Origin: Aquimarina sp. MMG016
GTDB lineage: Bacteria > Bacteroidota > Bacteroidia > Flavobacteriales > Flavobacteriaceae
Length of the DNA: 64,000 bases
Assembly: GCF_018100805.1 (NCBI RefSeq)
Contig: NZ_JAGJEA010000001.1
Location: 310,001-374,000, forward strand
Reading direction: 5' to 3'
In this document: positions 25,939 to 35,564 of the stretch, one piece after another
How positions within the stretch are numbered: the first letter of the stretch is position 1
Layout: each line of letters starts with the position of its first letter
Position numbers and translations under genes: made by a program
Notes under the pieces: model-generated
Told to the model about the DNA's origin: nothing
The model's input: the letters and a program-made list of their open reading frames with translations, nothing else
Databases searched by the model: none

Positions 25939-26961
25939 TCAAAATAATCCTCCTTGAATTCCACCTTTTATTCTTCCCAAATGTTTATAAGCAGCTTCTG
26001 TAACTTCTCTACCACGTGGGGTACGCATAATAAAACCTTGCTGAATTAAAAAAGGTTCATATACTTCTTCAATAGTCTCTGCGCTTTCGCTAACAGCAGT
26101 AGCCAAAGTAGTAATACCTACGGGACCACCTTTAAACTTATCAATTAAAGTGGTTAAGATCTTATTATCCATTTCATCAAGCCCATGTGCATCTACGTTT
26201 AAAGCTTTCAGCGCAAATTTGGAAATCTCTATATCTATTTTACCATTACCCTTAATTTGGGCAAAATCGCGAACTCTACGTAACAAAGCATTTGCAATTC
26301 TAGGAGTTCCTCTACTTCTTCCTGCAATTTCTATAGCAGCTTCCATAGAAATAGGAACATTTAAGATATGAGCACTTCTTTGTACAATAGTAGATAATAA
26401 TTCTGTAGAATAGTATTGTAATCTGGATTGAATCCCAAAACGCGCTCTCATTGGAGCAGTAAGTAACCCAGACCGTGTTGTTGCTCCTACTAACGTAAAA
26501 GGGTTTAGATTAATCTGTACTGTACGAGCATTAGGGCCACTCTCGATCATAATATCAATCTTATAATCTTCCATTGCAGAATATAAATATTCCTCTACAA
26601 TCGGACTTAACCTGTGAATCTCATCTATAAATAATACATCTCTATCATCCAGATTGGTTAGTAACCCAGCTAAATCACCCGGTTTATCCAGTACTGGACC
26701 AGAAGTAACCTTAATACCAACTCCTAGTTCATTGGCCAAAATATGAGCAAGTGTAGTTTTACCCAACCCAGGAGGACCATGAAACAACGTATGATCTAAA
26801 GCCTCATCTCTTAAGTTTGCCGCTTGTACAAAAATCTGAAGATTCTCCAATACCTGATCCTGTCCAGTAAAATCCTGAAAATTAAGTGGCCTCAAGGCTC
26901 TCTCGATATCTAGATCTTCATTAGAAAAATTATCGTTTGTTGGATTCAGATTTTCGTTCAT
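25939..26961 (-). CDS. ruvB: Holliday junction branch migration ATPase RuvB
   Basis: A 340-residue AAA+ motor with Walker [13 protein letters not shown], Walker B in [10 protein letters not shown], the beta-hairpin region, sensor [18 protein letters not shown], and the C-terminal winged helix ([17 protein letters not shown]). It drives branch migration with RuvA. The frame extends to a TTG at 26970, but the ATG at 26961 ([10 protein letters not shown]) is the better start. A TATCTTTG -7 box lies about 42 bases upstream of the ATG. Confidence 0.97.
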   Translation of the reverse strand: MNENLNPTNDNFSNEDLDIERALRPLNFQDFTGQDQVLENLQIFVQAANLRDEALDHTLFHGPPGLGKTTLAHILANELGVGIKVTSGPVLDKPGDLAGLLTNLDDRDVLFIDEIHRLSPIVEEYLYSAMEDYKIDIMIESGPNARTVQINLNPFTLVGATTRSGLLTAPMRARFGIQSRLQYYSTELLSTIVQRSAHILNVPISMEAAIEIAGRSRGTPRIANALLRRVRDFAQIKGNGKIDIEISKFALKALNVDAHGLDEMDNKILTTLIDKFKGGPVGITTLATAVSESAETIEEVYEPFLIQQGFIMRTPRGREVTEAAYKHLGRIKGGIQGGLF

Positions 26962-26970
26962 AAAAAACAA

Positions 26971-27438
26971 TGACTATGTTAACTATCCCAATTTAATTTT
27001 CACAAAGATAATAGAATAAGAAATACAATTAATTTGGATTACACATTGAAATCAAATGATATAAAAATCAAAAATATTTCTAAAATGGGTAACAATTTCT
27101 ATTGTAACTGTATCTAATGTTGAATATACATTTAAACAGGGGGAATACACCCTTTTTTATGTAGGAAATACAAAAATAATATGATGCATTACTTTAGCTT
27201 TAAAAAATTAACTATTTTTATAGTATCTAATAAAAATAATAGGTTTTGCAGTTAACTATCAGTTGTTTACAACTTCGATAATTATTGTCCTCGCTAGCAA
27301 AACGTATTTGACAGCCCCAAAAGTCGAACCAGAATATAACCGTATGCCCCCTGTTTTTATGCTATTTTTTTTTAAGGTAGTTTAATGCAATGGTGTTTAT
27401 GATTAAGTTATTAAAACATATAAAAATATATAGAGATT
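26971..27438. other. Intergenic region between ruvB and vgrG
   Basis: About 470 very AT-rich bases between divergent genes. On the minus strand it holds the ruvB -7 box TATCTTTG (27010-27003). On the plus strand, TAGGTTTTG near 27240 with a TTT about 20 bases upstream is a weak promoter candidate for vgrG. No open frame or convincing hairpin was seen. Confidence 0.6.
27003..27010 (-). promoter_or_regulatory. ruvB promoter -7 box
   Basis: TATCTTTG on the minus strand is an exact match to TAnnTTTG, about 42 bases before the ruvB ATG. Confidence 0.6.
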
Positions 27439-29226
27439 ATGGCTCTTCAATCCAACACACAAATATTTATAGAAGGCAATCCAATTCACGCTTATAAGCG
27501 TTTAACTCTGCACCAAGAGATTAATTCACACCATACTCTTGAGTTAGTGTGCAGAATGGATGTCTTGGAAAAAACTTCAGGAGAAGTTGCTTCAGAAAGT
27601 AAAAATTTCTTAGGTAAGATTATTACGCTTAAAGTTTCTTCTCTGGATGGAGCTTCGGGCTATAAAGAATTAGAGTTCAAAGGCATTGTGACTTCCGTAA
27701 ACAATACCAAAGGATTCCATCAACAAGGTGGAGACTTGATATCTATTAAGGCACATAGCCCTAGTATTATTGCTGATGATGGTCCACATTATGATTCTCA
27801 TAGCGATGTGGGGTTATCAGAGATACTAAATAAAACATTTCAGGGATATGATCAGTCTAAATTAGAGACTTCTTTTAGTCCTCAAAACAAAGAAACGTTG
27901 CACTATAGTGTACAACATAACGAAAGTGCTTATAAATATGCTAGTAGACTAGCTGCTCAGTACAGTGAATGGTTTTTTTATGATGGAAAAGCACTGGTAT
28001 TTGGTAAACCGGAGGATGGCGAAGCTACTCAATTGAGTTATGGTCACGATTTACAGGAATTTTCACTAGACCTTAATCCAAGTCCTAATAACTTTAAATA
28101 TTTCACCAACGATTACCTTACAGATGAGCAACATGAGATGGCTACTTCTGCTGTAAACTCTGGAGTTAATGGATATAATGGTTTTACTAGTGAGCGAAGC
28201 ATGAGTATTTTTGCTAAAGAAACTGCTGTATATGTAAATGCTTATTATGATCCACAACTTAAAAAGAGGTTAGATAAGCACGTAGAACAGCAAAAGAAAG
28301 CAGAAGAAATTAAGCAAGTTCATATTAATGGCAAGAGTGATAATCCAGGAGTTAATCTTGGGCAAGTAGTAAAAATCAAAGGAGAAAATTCTGATTACGG
28401 TAGTTTTAGAATTATAAAAGTTTCTCATACCTCTACAGAAAATGGGAAATATCAAAATCGTTTTGTGGGAGTAACCGCAGACCTTGATGTATATCCTAAT
28501 ACGGATATCATGGCTTATCCAAAAAGTGAATCTCAAGTAGCTACAGTAATGGATAATGCAGATCCAGAAGGTATTAGCAGAATAAAAGTTCAGTTTCCTT
28601 GGCAAAAAGCGACTGGAGAAATGACTCCGTGGTTACGTGTACTCACGCCTCATGCAGGAGGCGGCAAAGGATTTCAATTCACTCCAGAAAAAGATGAGGA
28701 AGTTATTGTTGGCTTCGAAGGTGGTAATGCCGAGCGTCCTTATGTGATGGGAGCATTCTATACCGGAGGTAGCAATGCAGGAGATTGGAAATCAGAAAAG
28801 AATGATACAAAAGCGATAAAAACTCGAAGTGGTCATACTATTTCACTCTCAGATGCTGATGGAAAAGAAAGTATTACCATTACGGATAGTAGTGGTAATT
28901 CTATAGTCTTGGATACGGCAAAATCTGAGTTAACCATAAGTGCTCCCGAAAAAATTAATATTGCATCAAAAGAAATCAATATTAATGCTGAAGAAACTGT
29001 AAACATTGATGGTAAGAACAATGTAAATGTAACTTCTAAAGAAATACTAAATGACGGAAGCTCTAAAGTTACTGTAAACAGCAAAGCTAAAGTAGAAGTT
29101 GGAGCACCGAGCACGTTAATTGAAGGAAAAACCGAACTAAAATTAAAGAGTACCGGAATGACTGATATTGATGGTACAGCCATGACAAATGTAAAAGGAG
29201 GATTATTGAATCTTAATTGCGGTTAA
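27439..29226 (+). CDS. vgrG: VgrG spike protein of a Bacteroidota (subtype iii) type VI secretion system
   Basis: A 595-residue VgrG. The gp27-like base spans about residues 1-350 (EINSHHTLELVCRMD, then YDSHSDVGLSEILNKTF and HNESAYKYASRLAAQYSEWF). The OB-fold follows near 365-455 (VMDNADPEGISRIKVQFPWQ, then VIVGFEGGNAERPYVMGAFY). From about 470 to 595 there are repeated short beta strands that should form the triangular needle (EKINIASKEININAEETVN and following). VgrG caps the Hcp tube and carries effectors. Here it is followed after 6 bases by an adaptor-like gene and then the PAAR/Rhs effector. No sheath, Hcp or membrane-complex genes lie in the window, so this is an auxiliary vgrG-effector locus. 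Confidence 0.93.
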   Translation: MALQSNTQIFIEGNPIHAYKRLTLHQEINSHHTLELVCRMDVLEKTSGEVASESKNFLGKIITLKVSSLDGASGYKELEFKGIVTSVNNTKGFHQQGGDLISIKAHSPSIIADDGPHYDSHSDVGLSEILNKTFQGYDQSKLETSFSPQNKETLHYSVQHNESAYKYASRLAAQYSEWFFYDGKALVFGKPEDGEATQLSYGHDLQEFSLDLNPSPNNFKYFTNDYLTDEQHEMATSAVNSGVNGYNGFTSERSMSIFAKETAVYVNAYYDPQLKKRLDKHVEQQKKAEEIKQVHINGKSDNPGVNLGQVVKIKGENSDYGSFRIIKVSHTSTENGKYQNRFVGVTADLDVYPNTDIMAYPKSESQVATVMDNADPEGISRIKVQFPWQKATGEMTPWLRVLTPHAGGGKGFQFTPEKDEEVIVGFEGGNAERPYVMGAFYTGGSNAGDWKSEKNDTKAIKTRSGHTISLSDADGKESITITDSSGNSIVLDTAKSELTISAPEKINIASKEININAEETVNIDGKNNVNVTSKEILNDGSSKVTVNSKAKVEVGAPSTLIEGKTELKLKSTGMTDIDGTAMTNVKGGLLNLNCG

Positions 29227-29232
29227 TACATT

Positions 29233-30591
29233 ATGAACAACGAGCATAATCCCATAGCGCAATTGGTGACTAAAATTCAGCAAAAATGGATAGATGAAGT
29301 AAGCCCTCACCATCATATACAACTGGTACGATGGTTAATAAAACCTGATCAGGCTAGATTATATGAAGGCTTTCTAAGACTAGAGTCTACACCAAATGGA
29401 GGACTCCCGGACGTACCCATTGTATTACTTACAGCTTTTGAAGACAAAGAGACGCATAGCAAAAATCTAATACAGGATTGGATCACACATTTCAAGAAAG
29501 ATGAAAAACTTCAAAAAGATCTGGCGGCTAGGAATCTAAAATTCAACTGGGATGTTACGACTTATGAACAGAAGGTAGACTCAGAAGAAGATCATGATAT
29601 ATTATTATTAGAAATGCTGAATGCTTTTCAAAAAACTATGCCTAATCCACAATTACCTTTGGCATTATCATTATACCCTTATTCTATTGCAGAAACTAGA
29701 AGTTACGAAAAGTGGATTCATCATATGATCGAACTTGGGTTGCCTGATAAAGTAAGAATTATGTTTTTTGATTATGTAGAAGAACGTCATTTTGATCAAC
29801 TCATAAAAACTCATAGTGACATAGCTAAAACATTAGCTGTTCCATTGGACTTGCACGGAGCAATTAATAAAATAGCTGCTGCCGGGGATCCTAATGATCC
29901 AGAAGTACAGTTTAGACAATGTATGATCGAGATGTCTAAGAGCGTTACCAAAAAAAATCTGAATAGATTACATCTATGGGGTAAAAAAGGATTACTAGTG
30001 ACACAAAAATCAGGTAGTAAATCTGCCTTTGCTACAGCTCATGTTGTGTATGCCGGAATGCTTTTTAGTTTCAAAGAATATAAAGCTATTGAGGAATTAC
30101 TGCAAAAGGGAATGGCAATTGCCAAACAAGGATTACTAACCGGTGATGAAACCTGTAAGCCTATCATTATACAGAATTATGGATTTCAAGCCAGTTGCAA
30201 GCAACTACAAAAAGAAAAAGAAGTAGCTGCAGACCTATTTTGTAAGCAGGCAGATGTAGCTATAGAATATGGATTAGGTCCTCAAGCATTATCAGCCTGG
30301 TGGTTAGGATACAACGTGATTAAGAAACGAGATCGAAAAAGATATCAGGATATAGTAACCAAATCATATCAATATGGAACGACATTAGCTCCAGAGATGA
30401 TTAAATCTACCTGTATGGCTTATATAGCTGCTGATTATTATAATTTCTGTGAAAAAGAGAGAAAGCAAGACGAATGCGATGCGACACATACGTTTATGTC
30501 CGAGGTTGAAGGTACTGAATGGAGAGAAAATGTAGAAGCTCACCGTAAAGAAATGGAGAAAAAAAGTCTATCAATTTTAAACTGGTTCTAG
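29233..30591 (+). CDS. Unrecognised protein between vgrG and rhs, possible effector adaptor
   Basis: A 452-residue soluble protein without signal peptide or membrane helices; I do not recognise a named family. The first half is mixed alpha/beta (HIQLVRWLIKPDQARLYEGF, then PDVPIVLLTAFED), and the second half is helical with a repeat-like pattern (FATAHVVYAGMLFSFKEYKA, then QALSAWWLGYNVIKKR), reminiscent of TPR-type scaffolds. It sits 6 bases after vgrG and 3 bases before the rhs start, a position usually taken in type VI loci by an adaptor or chaperone that loads the effector on VgrG. That role is inference from position. Confidence 0.7.
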   Translation: MNNEHNPIAQLVTKIQQKWIDEVSPHHHIQLVRWLIKPDQARLYEGFLRLESTPNGGLPDVPIVLLTAFEDKETHSKNLIQDWITHFKKDEKLQKDLAARNLKFNWDVTTYEQKVDSEEDHDILLLEMLNAFQKTMPNPQLPLALSLYPYSIAETRSYEKWIHHMIELGLPDKVRIMFFDYVEERHFDQLIKTHSDIAKTLAVPLDLHGAINKIAAAGDPNDPEVQFRQCMIEMSKSVTKKNLNRLHLWGKKGLLVTQKSGSKSAFATAHVVYAGMLFSFKEYKAIEELLQKGMAIAKQGLLTGDETCKPIIIQNYGFQASCKQLQKEKEVAADLFCKQADVAIEYGLGPQALSAWWLGYNVIKKRDRKRYQDIVTKSYQYGTTLAPEMIKSTCMAYIAADYYNFCEKERKQDECDATHTFMSEVEGTEWRENVEAHRKEMEKKSLSILNWF

Positions 30592-30594
30592 GAT

Positions 30595-33500
30595 ATGTTA
30601 TTAGCAAGCAAACATTTTACCCCTGTTTTAGGAATCGATATACACATTGTAATCATACCACCTGGTGTTCCAGTACCCATACCGCATCCATATATAGGTA
30701 TGGTAGTAGATCCAATGGATTATGTTCCTATTATAGGATCTACAGTGAATGTCAATAATGTACCTAAGGGTAATAGCGGTACTGCTGGTATGATAGGTAC
30801 AGTTATTCATATCCCAATGGGAGGACCATTTGCCATGGCACCCATGATTGGTCACGATTCAATGAACTTTTTTGGAAGTACCAAAGTAAGTGCAGAAGAT
30901 GCATACTTTACCCCTGCTGGATATATGACCATGACTTGTAATGATATCGGAATGCCTTTATCATTAACTCCGGGTAAAAAAATGAAACCGATCCCAAGTT
31001 TATATTTACCCTCTTCTATGAGTGTCCCTTTACCCATGGGTAAACCTGTTAATGTTGGTGGCCCATATGCTCCGGATTTGATGGGTATGTTGATGGCACT
31101 AGTTATGTCGTATGGTTTTGGCGCGTTAATGAAAGGTGCTGGAAAAGGGCTAACAAAACTTAATCATAAAGTATTAAAGAAATTTCCTGCTACAGAAGGC
31201 CTAAGTAAAAAAATGTGTAAGATGGGCTTCGAACCAGTAGATCTTGTTACTGGCCGCATGGTATATGAAGGGCTTGATTTTAGCATTCCAGGACAAATAC
31301 CTATTCGCTGGGAACGTAATTGGTATTCAGACTCCGGTTATGAAGGTATGATGGGACATGGTATGCATTGTAATTATGATTTGGCATTACATATAGATTA
31401 TGATGAAGACACTATCGTAATGCGTTTACCAGATGGAAGAATTACTTCTTTCCCATTATTAGTGGTAGAAAATGAATCCTCATATAATAGAACCGAAAAA
31501 CTAACACTTACCTTTATCGATGGTAACACCTATGAGGTAACCGATCACCAATCTCAGCAAACCTATACCTTTACTAAATATACTGATACACTTTACAAAC
31601 CAACCTCCTTAAGCAATCCCGAAGGTTTCAAAATTCAGTTTGTATACAATGCAGTATATCAATTAGAACAAATTATTGATACTGTTGGCAGAGTAATCGA
31701 TTTAGCATTAGACGAAGAAAATCACATTACCAAAGTTACTGCTACGCATTGTGGGGAAACCCGTACTATGGTAGAATATGCATACAATAAAGACGGTGAC
31801 CTGATTGAAATTATTGATGCATTGGGTGAGGCAACCATCATGGAATACGAAAACCACCTTATGATCAAAAAAACAGATCGTAATGGTCAGGCATTTTACT
31901 GGAAATATGACGGAAAAACTACTGGGGCCAAATGTATAGAAACCTGGGGAGATGGAGGCATTCTGTCCGGATCTATAGAATATAACAAAGGCTATAATGT
32001 GGTTACTAACTCTTTAGGACAAGAAAGCACCTATTATTTTAATAATCAAAATCTTTGTACTCAGGTTACAGATCCTATGGGTGGGCATATTTTTCATGAA
32101 TATACACCCTATATGGAAAATTATAGAGATATTGATGAAGAAGGTAATATCACAGGATATAGTTATGACGAACGCGGTAACCTAACAGGGCTTCATCAAC
32201 CTGATGGATCAGTGATCGGCTTTGTATATGACGAAAAAGACAGATTGGTATTGACCAAAGATCCGACAGGAGGGTCGGTAGTGCGTACTTTTGATCAGGA
32301 TAGACTACACGCCGTGATTGGATTAGATGGAGGTGTTACTTCTTTTGAGTACAATGATGAAGGGTTGATTGGCCAAGTACGAGACAATGCAGGGAATATA
32401 ACCTTACTGTCTTATGATGAAGATCATAATCTAGATTCTTTAATATTACCCAATGGTGCAGAATCCAGGTGGAAATATGATTTATGGGGTCGATGCTTAT
32501 ATACACAAAATGCAGAAAATCATCAACAACATTTCTTTTATGATGAACTAGATCGTATTCATCAGATACGACAGGCAGATAATAATCTTATTAAGCTAAA
32601 ATATAATGCCTACGATGAGGTTACTCAGACTATAGATCAAAAAAACAGAGAAGTCAATTTTGAGTACACTCCAATGGGAAGTTTGAAGATGCGTGAGGAA
32701 AAAGGCAGAAAAGTATTCTTCCAATATGACACTGAAGAACAACTGAATACCATTACCAATGAACACGAGGAGTTTTATCGTTTTTCTCGTAATAATAAGG
32801 GTGAGATTATTAGAGAAATTGGTTTTGACGGGCTAACCAGAAAATATGATCGAGACCTTGCAGGAAAAGTACTTAGGGTCAATCGACCGGATGATAAATA
32901 TACCGAATACGAATATGACCTTAACGGAAGAATAACTCGTGCCGAACATAGCGATGGTACCTGGGAAACCTATAGCTATGATCAAAACGGCAACCTGATC
33001 GAAGCGATAAACGAAAACAGTAAAGTCCATCTGGTACGAGATGAAGCCGGGCGTATCATTGCCGAAAACCAGGATGGTCATATCGTGGAAAGCGAATACG
33101 ACACTTTAAGTAATCGTATTAAAGTAACCAGTAGCCTAGGAGCCGATATTGATTTTACTAGAAATAAGCTTGGATTAATTCAAGAAGTAAATGCAACAAG
33201 TTCACTCCTTGAGGAGGGTCAGGGAGGTGTTAATAACAAAATCTGGTCTGCACAATTCTCATACAACAGCCTCGGTATGGAAGTCGAACGCGTCCTACCA
33301 GGTGGGGTGATCAATCAAATCGAATATGATCAAGCCGGTAGGCCTATACAACATAAAGTAACGGCTGGTAACCGCGAAATGCGTCACCGCACCTACAACT
33401 GGAATGTAAATGACCGACTGACCAAAATGGTTGATGAATTAACCAGGGGGACTGTAAATTATAGTTACGATAGCTTTAATAACTTGGCTGGTGCCAGATA

Positions 33501-34791
33501 TGAGAATAAACAGTTTGATTATAAACTCCCAGATGAAGTAGGTAATTTATACAGAACCGAAGGTAAAGGAGACCGAAAATATGGAACTGGAGGGCAATTG
33601 CAAGAAGCTGACGGAAACAAGTTTAAATATGATGACGAAGGGAACCTGATTACCAAAATCACTACCAAAGGTAATTGGGATTATGAGTGGCATGGTAACG
33701 GAATGTTGAAATCCGTAACCGACCCTAAAAACAAAACAACTGAGTTCGAATACGACGCACTCGGCAGAAGAACTGCCAAGATAAACCTTATAAAAAGCTT
33801 CTCCCTTTCGCAAGGGGAGATGTCCGCCAGTGGCGGACAGAGGGGTTTAATCACTCGCTTCGTTTGGGACGGCAATGTACCAGTACACGAATGGAGTTAT
33901 GACCTAAAAGATAGACCAGAACTCGTAGTAGATGAATTTGGTATGCTAAAAGAAAGCAAACCAGAACCGATTGAAAACCTGATTACCTGGGTATTTGATG
34001 AAGGTACTTTTAAACCGGCTGCTAAAATAACCGAAAATGAAACGTACTCTATCATTACTGATCACTTAGGTACACCGGTTGAGATGTATAACTCCAAAGG
34101 TGAAAAAACCTGGCAAGTAGAGTATGATATTTACGGAAAAGTACGTAAGTTAGCTAAAGGTTCATTGGCAGATTGTCCTTTTAGATATCAGGGGCAGTAT
34201 GAAGATATAGAGATTGGATTGTATTATAATAGGTTTAGGTATTACTCGCCTGACGAGGGCATTTATATATCTCAGGATCCTGTAAAATTTAAAGGTGGCG
34301 ATAGATTTTACAGTTATGTTCATGATACAAATACTTGGGTGGATGTTAAAGGATTATGGGGAGATGGTTTTATGAATGGCGCAAGTGCAAAAATTACTGC
34401 AGGAGATAATTCGCAAGTCTTTAATAGTTCACCGTCTGGACATGCCGAAATGAATGGATTAAATTCTTTTGCTGATGCTGGAAAATTAGCTGGACAAGAT
34501 GTAGTAATAAGTGATGTCGTAGGTGATTTCAATCCAGGTGGCACAAAACCTGTGGGAGTTTGTACAAATTGCAGAGGTAATATGTTCGATGTTTTACAGA
34601 AAGGTGGTGCCAATAGTGTTACTATACCTGTAACAAAAAGCAACCAAGTAACTGGTCATATTACAATTCAATCTGATAAATTTGGCATAGCTCAGGCTGA
34701 AATAGATGCAATAAGAAGTGGTCCTGGAAACAATAAAACAAAATCCGATGCCGCTTGGGATGTATTAAAAAAACATGGAACATGCAGTTAA
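30595..34791 (+). CDS. PAAR-like/Rhs polymorphic toxin with C-terminal deaminase-fold domain
   Basis: A 1398-residue effector. Residues 1-130 are a PAAR-like spike-tip domain rich in Gly, Pro and His (PPGVPVPIPHPYIGMVVDP; IGTVIHIPMGGPF). A DUF6531-type domain starts near 207 (GFEPVDLVTGRMVYEGLDF), then many YD/Rhs repeats (YDERGNLTGLHQPDGS, YDLNGRITRAEHSDGT) build the shell to about 1250, ending RYQGQYEDIEIGLYYNRFRY and DPVKFKGG...WVDVKGL, the point where Rhs tips are swapped. The tip (about 1254-1398) has HAE (1283-1285) and CTNC (1323-1326), the zinc ligands and catalytic Glu of the cytidine deaminase superfamily, so it probably deaminates a nucleic acid base. The next gene overlaps its end and is the probable immunity gene. 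Hairpin repeats have entered the coding sequence at 33205-33216 and 33801-33839. Confidence 0.92.
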   Translation: MLLASKHFTPVLGIDIHIVIIPPGVPVPIPHPYIGMVVDPMDYVPIIGSTVNVNNVPKGNSGTAGMIGTVIHIPMGGPFAMAPMIGHDSMNFFGSTKVSAEDAYFTPAGYMTMTCNDIGMPLSLTPGKKMKPIPSLYLPSSMSVPLPMGKPVNVGGPYAPDLMGMLMALVMSYGFGALMKGAGKGLTKLNHKVLKKFPATEGLSKKMCKMGFEPVDLVTGRMVYEGLDFSIPGQIPIRWERNWYSDSGYEGMMGHGMHCNYDLALHIDYDEDTIVMRLPDGRITSFPLLVVENESSYNRTEKLTLTFIDGNTYEVTDHQSQQTYTFTKYTDTLYKPTSLSNPEGFKIQFVYNAVYQLEQIIDTVGRVIDLALDEENHITKVTATHCGETRTMVEYAYNKDGDLIEIIDALGEATIMEYENHLMIKKTDRNGQAFYWKYDGKTTGAKCIETWGDGGILSGSIEYNKGYNVVTNSLGQESTYYFNNQNLCTQVTDPMGGHIFHEYTPYMENYRDIDEEGNITGYSYDERGNLTGLHQPDGSVIGFVYDEKDRLVLTKDPTGGSVVRTFDQDRLHAVIGLDGGVTSFEYNDEGLIGQVRDNAGNITLLSYDEDHNLDSLILPNGAESRWKYDLWGRCLYTQNAENHQQHFFYDELDRIHQIRQADNNLIKLKYNAYDEVTQTIDQKNREVNFEYTPMGSLKMREEKGRKVFFQYDTEEQLNTITNEHEEFYRFSRNNKGEIIREIGFDGLTRKYDRDLAGKVLRVNRPDDKYTEYEYDLNGRITRAEHSDGTWETYSYDQNGNLIEAINENSKVHLVRDEAGRIIAENQDGHIVESEYDTLSNRIKVTSSLGADIDFTRNKLGLIQEVNATSSLLEEGQGGVNNKIWSAQFSYNSLGMEVERVLPGGVINQIEYDQAGRPIQHKVTAGNREMRHRTYNWNVNDRLTKMVDELTRGTVNYSYDSFNNLAGARYENKQFDYKLPDEVGNLYRTEGKGDRKYGTGGQLQEADGNKFKYDDEGNLITKITTKGNWDYEWHGNGMLKSVTDPKNKTTEFEYDALGRRTAKINLIKSFSLSQGEMSASGGQRGLITRFVWDGNVPVHEWSYDLKDRPELVVDEFGMLKESKPEPIENLITWVFDEGTFKPAAKITENETYSIITDHLGTPVEMYNSKGEKTWQVEYDIYGKVRKLAKGSLADCPFRYQGQYEDIEIGLYYNRFRYYSPDEGIYISQDPVKFKGGDRFYSYVHDTNTWVDVKGLWGDGFMNGASAKITAGDNSQVFNSSPSGHAEMNGLNSFADAGKLAGQDVVISDVVGDFNPGGTKPVGVCTNCRGNMFDVLQKGGANSVTIPVTKSNQVTGHITIQSDKFGIAQAEIDAIRSGPGNNKTKSDAAWDVLKKHGTCS
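33205..33229. repeat. Small palindromic repeat inside rhs
   Basis: CTCCT-TG-AGGAG (33205-33216) followed by a GGTCAGGGAGG tail resembles a common intergenic flavobacterial repeat. In frame it encodes LLEEGQGG (about residues 871-878), between two YD-repeat segments. The length keeps the reading frame. Confidence 0.45.
33801..33839. repeat. Double-hairpin repeat inserted in frame in rhs
   Basis: Two adjacent hairpins: 33801-33808 with 33812-33819 (8 bp with one G-T pair, core CTCCCTTT/AAGGGGAG) and a perfect 9-bp palindrome 33821-33829/33831-33839 (core TGTCCGCCA). This is the look of a dispersed intergenic element. It is translated as SLSQGEMSASGGQRG (about residues 1069-1083), which does not fit the YD-repeat pattern on either side. 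Confidence 0.7.
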
Positions 34792-35384
34792 AAAAAATTA
34801 AACCTAAAGAATCTTCTATTAGGTATAATCCTAAGATTAATGAATTAACATTTGTCTCAGAATTGAAATTCTCTTTTAATAAAGAAAAAGAAGAATTTCA
34901 ATTAGATCAAAACCCCAATGGAGAACCAAGTTTAGTCATAATAGATGAAATAAGAACTGAAGATAATTTTGAAAAATTAATTATTCAGGCGAATTACAGA
35001 AATAAGAATACTGAATTTACTTTAAACAGTGATAAATATTATGATCGTATTATTTATGAAACTTTAGTAGATTTTAACAAGGACAATTTTAATATTACTT
35101 CCGATGAAGATAAAATAGAAATGATTTTTACATCGGGAAATATTTCTAAAATTTATTGTTATAAATATGAAGGTTACAATCTAAAAGAATCACTCTCCAT
35201 AATTTCTGAAGACAACAAACTATTTCTAATAAAACAAAACCCTTGGAGTAAAAATGAAATATTAAGTCTTGAAATCAATCAAAATCAGATAATCTGTACA
35301 CTGAAAAGTGAAACTTATAAATATGTATTAGAAGTACAACCATTCATTAAAGACTTAATCAAAAAACTTATTAATAAAGGATAG
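34782..35384 (+). CDS. Probable immunity protein for the deaminase-tipped Rhs toxin
   Basis: About 200 residues, cytoplasmic, acidic-to-neutral, with no recognised family. The ATG at 34782 (MQLKKIKPKESS) overlaps the rhs stop by 10 bases, the usual tight coupling of toxin and immunity genes; an upstream TTG at 34755 in the same frame is less likely. The sequence is very AT-rich and beta-rich (FEKLIIQANYRNKNTEF; IEMIFTSGNISKIYCYKY), unlike the more GC-balanced rhs core, which fits a tip-plus-immunity cassette acquired as a unit. Function is inferred from position. Confidence 0.75.
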   Translation: MQLKKIKPKESSIRYNPKINELTFVSELKFSFNKEKEEFQLDQNPNGEPSLVIIDEIRTEDNFEKLIIQANYRNKNTEFTLNSDKYYDRIIYETLVDFNKDNFNITSDEDKIEMIFTSGNISKIYCYKYEGYNLKESLSIISEDNKLFLIKQNPWSKNEILSLEINQNQIICTLKSETYKYVLEVQPFIKDLIKKLINKG

Positions 35385-35398
35385 CTAATACTCCTTTT

Positions 35399-35564
35399 AC
35401 ACATCAAGGGCAGTATGAGAATACATAAACTGGGTTGTGTATTATAATAGGTTTAGATATTACTCGCCAACGAGGGTATATATATTAGCCGAGATCCTAT
35501 AAAACTTAGTGGTGGTGACAATCTTTATACTTATACCAAAAATGTAAACTTATTAACTGATATA
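35399..35564 (+). pseudogene. Frameshifted Rhs C-terminal scar leading into the orphan tip
   Basis: The DNA aligns with the end of the rhs core at about 34188-34350: CAAGGGCAGTATGA, TATTATAATAGGTTTAG, ATTACTCGCC, GATCCT, GGTGGTGA. Compared with rhs it has an in-frame TAA soon after GQYENT, a 2-base gain and a 1-base loss, so it cannot be read through. After the last indel it reads YISRDPIKLSGGDNLYTYTK and joins the frame of the toxin at 35565. It is what remains of an Rhs core displaced by recombination. Confidence 0.8.

Noticed and set aside
27138-27156. Possible terminator (GGG...CCC then six T) upstream of vgrG
   Set aside because: Stem only 3-5 bp; no plus-strand gene upstream to terminate.
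31600-33700. Direct repeats within rhs considered as CRISPR or tandem DNA repeats
   Set aside because: They are diverged YD-repeat codons of the Rhs shell; spacing is irregular and no CRISPR-like identical repeat occurs.
34755-34781. TTG start for the immunity gene adding nine residues
   Set aside because: The ATG at 34782 gives the usual short overlap and a normal N-terminus.
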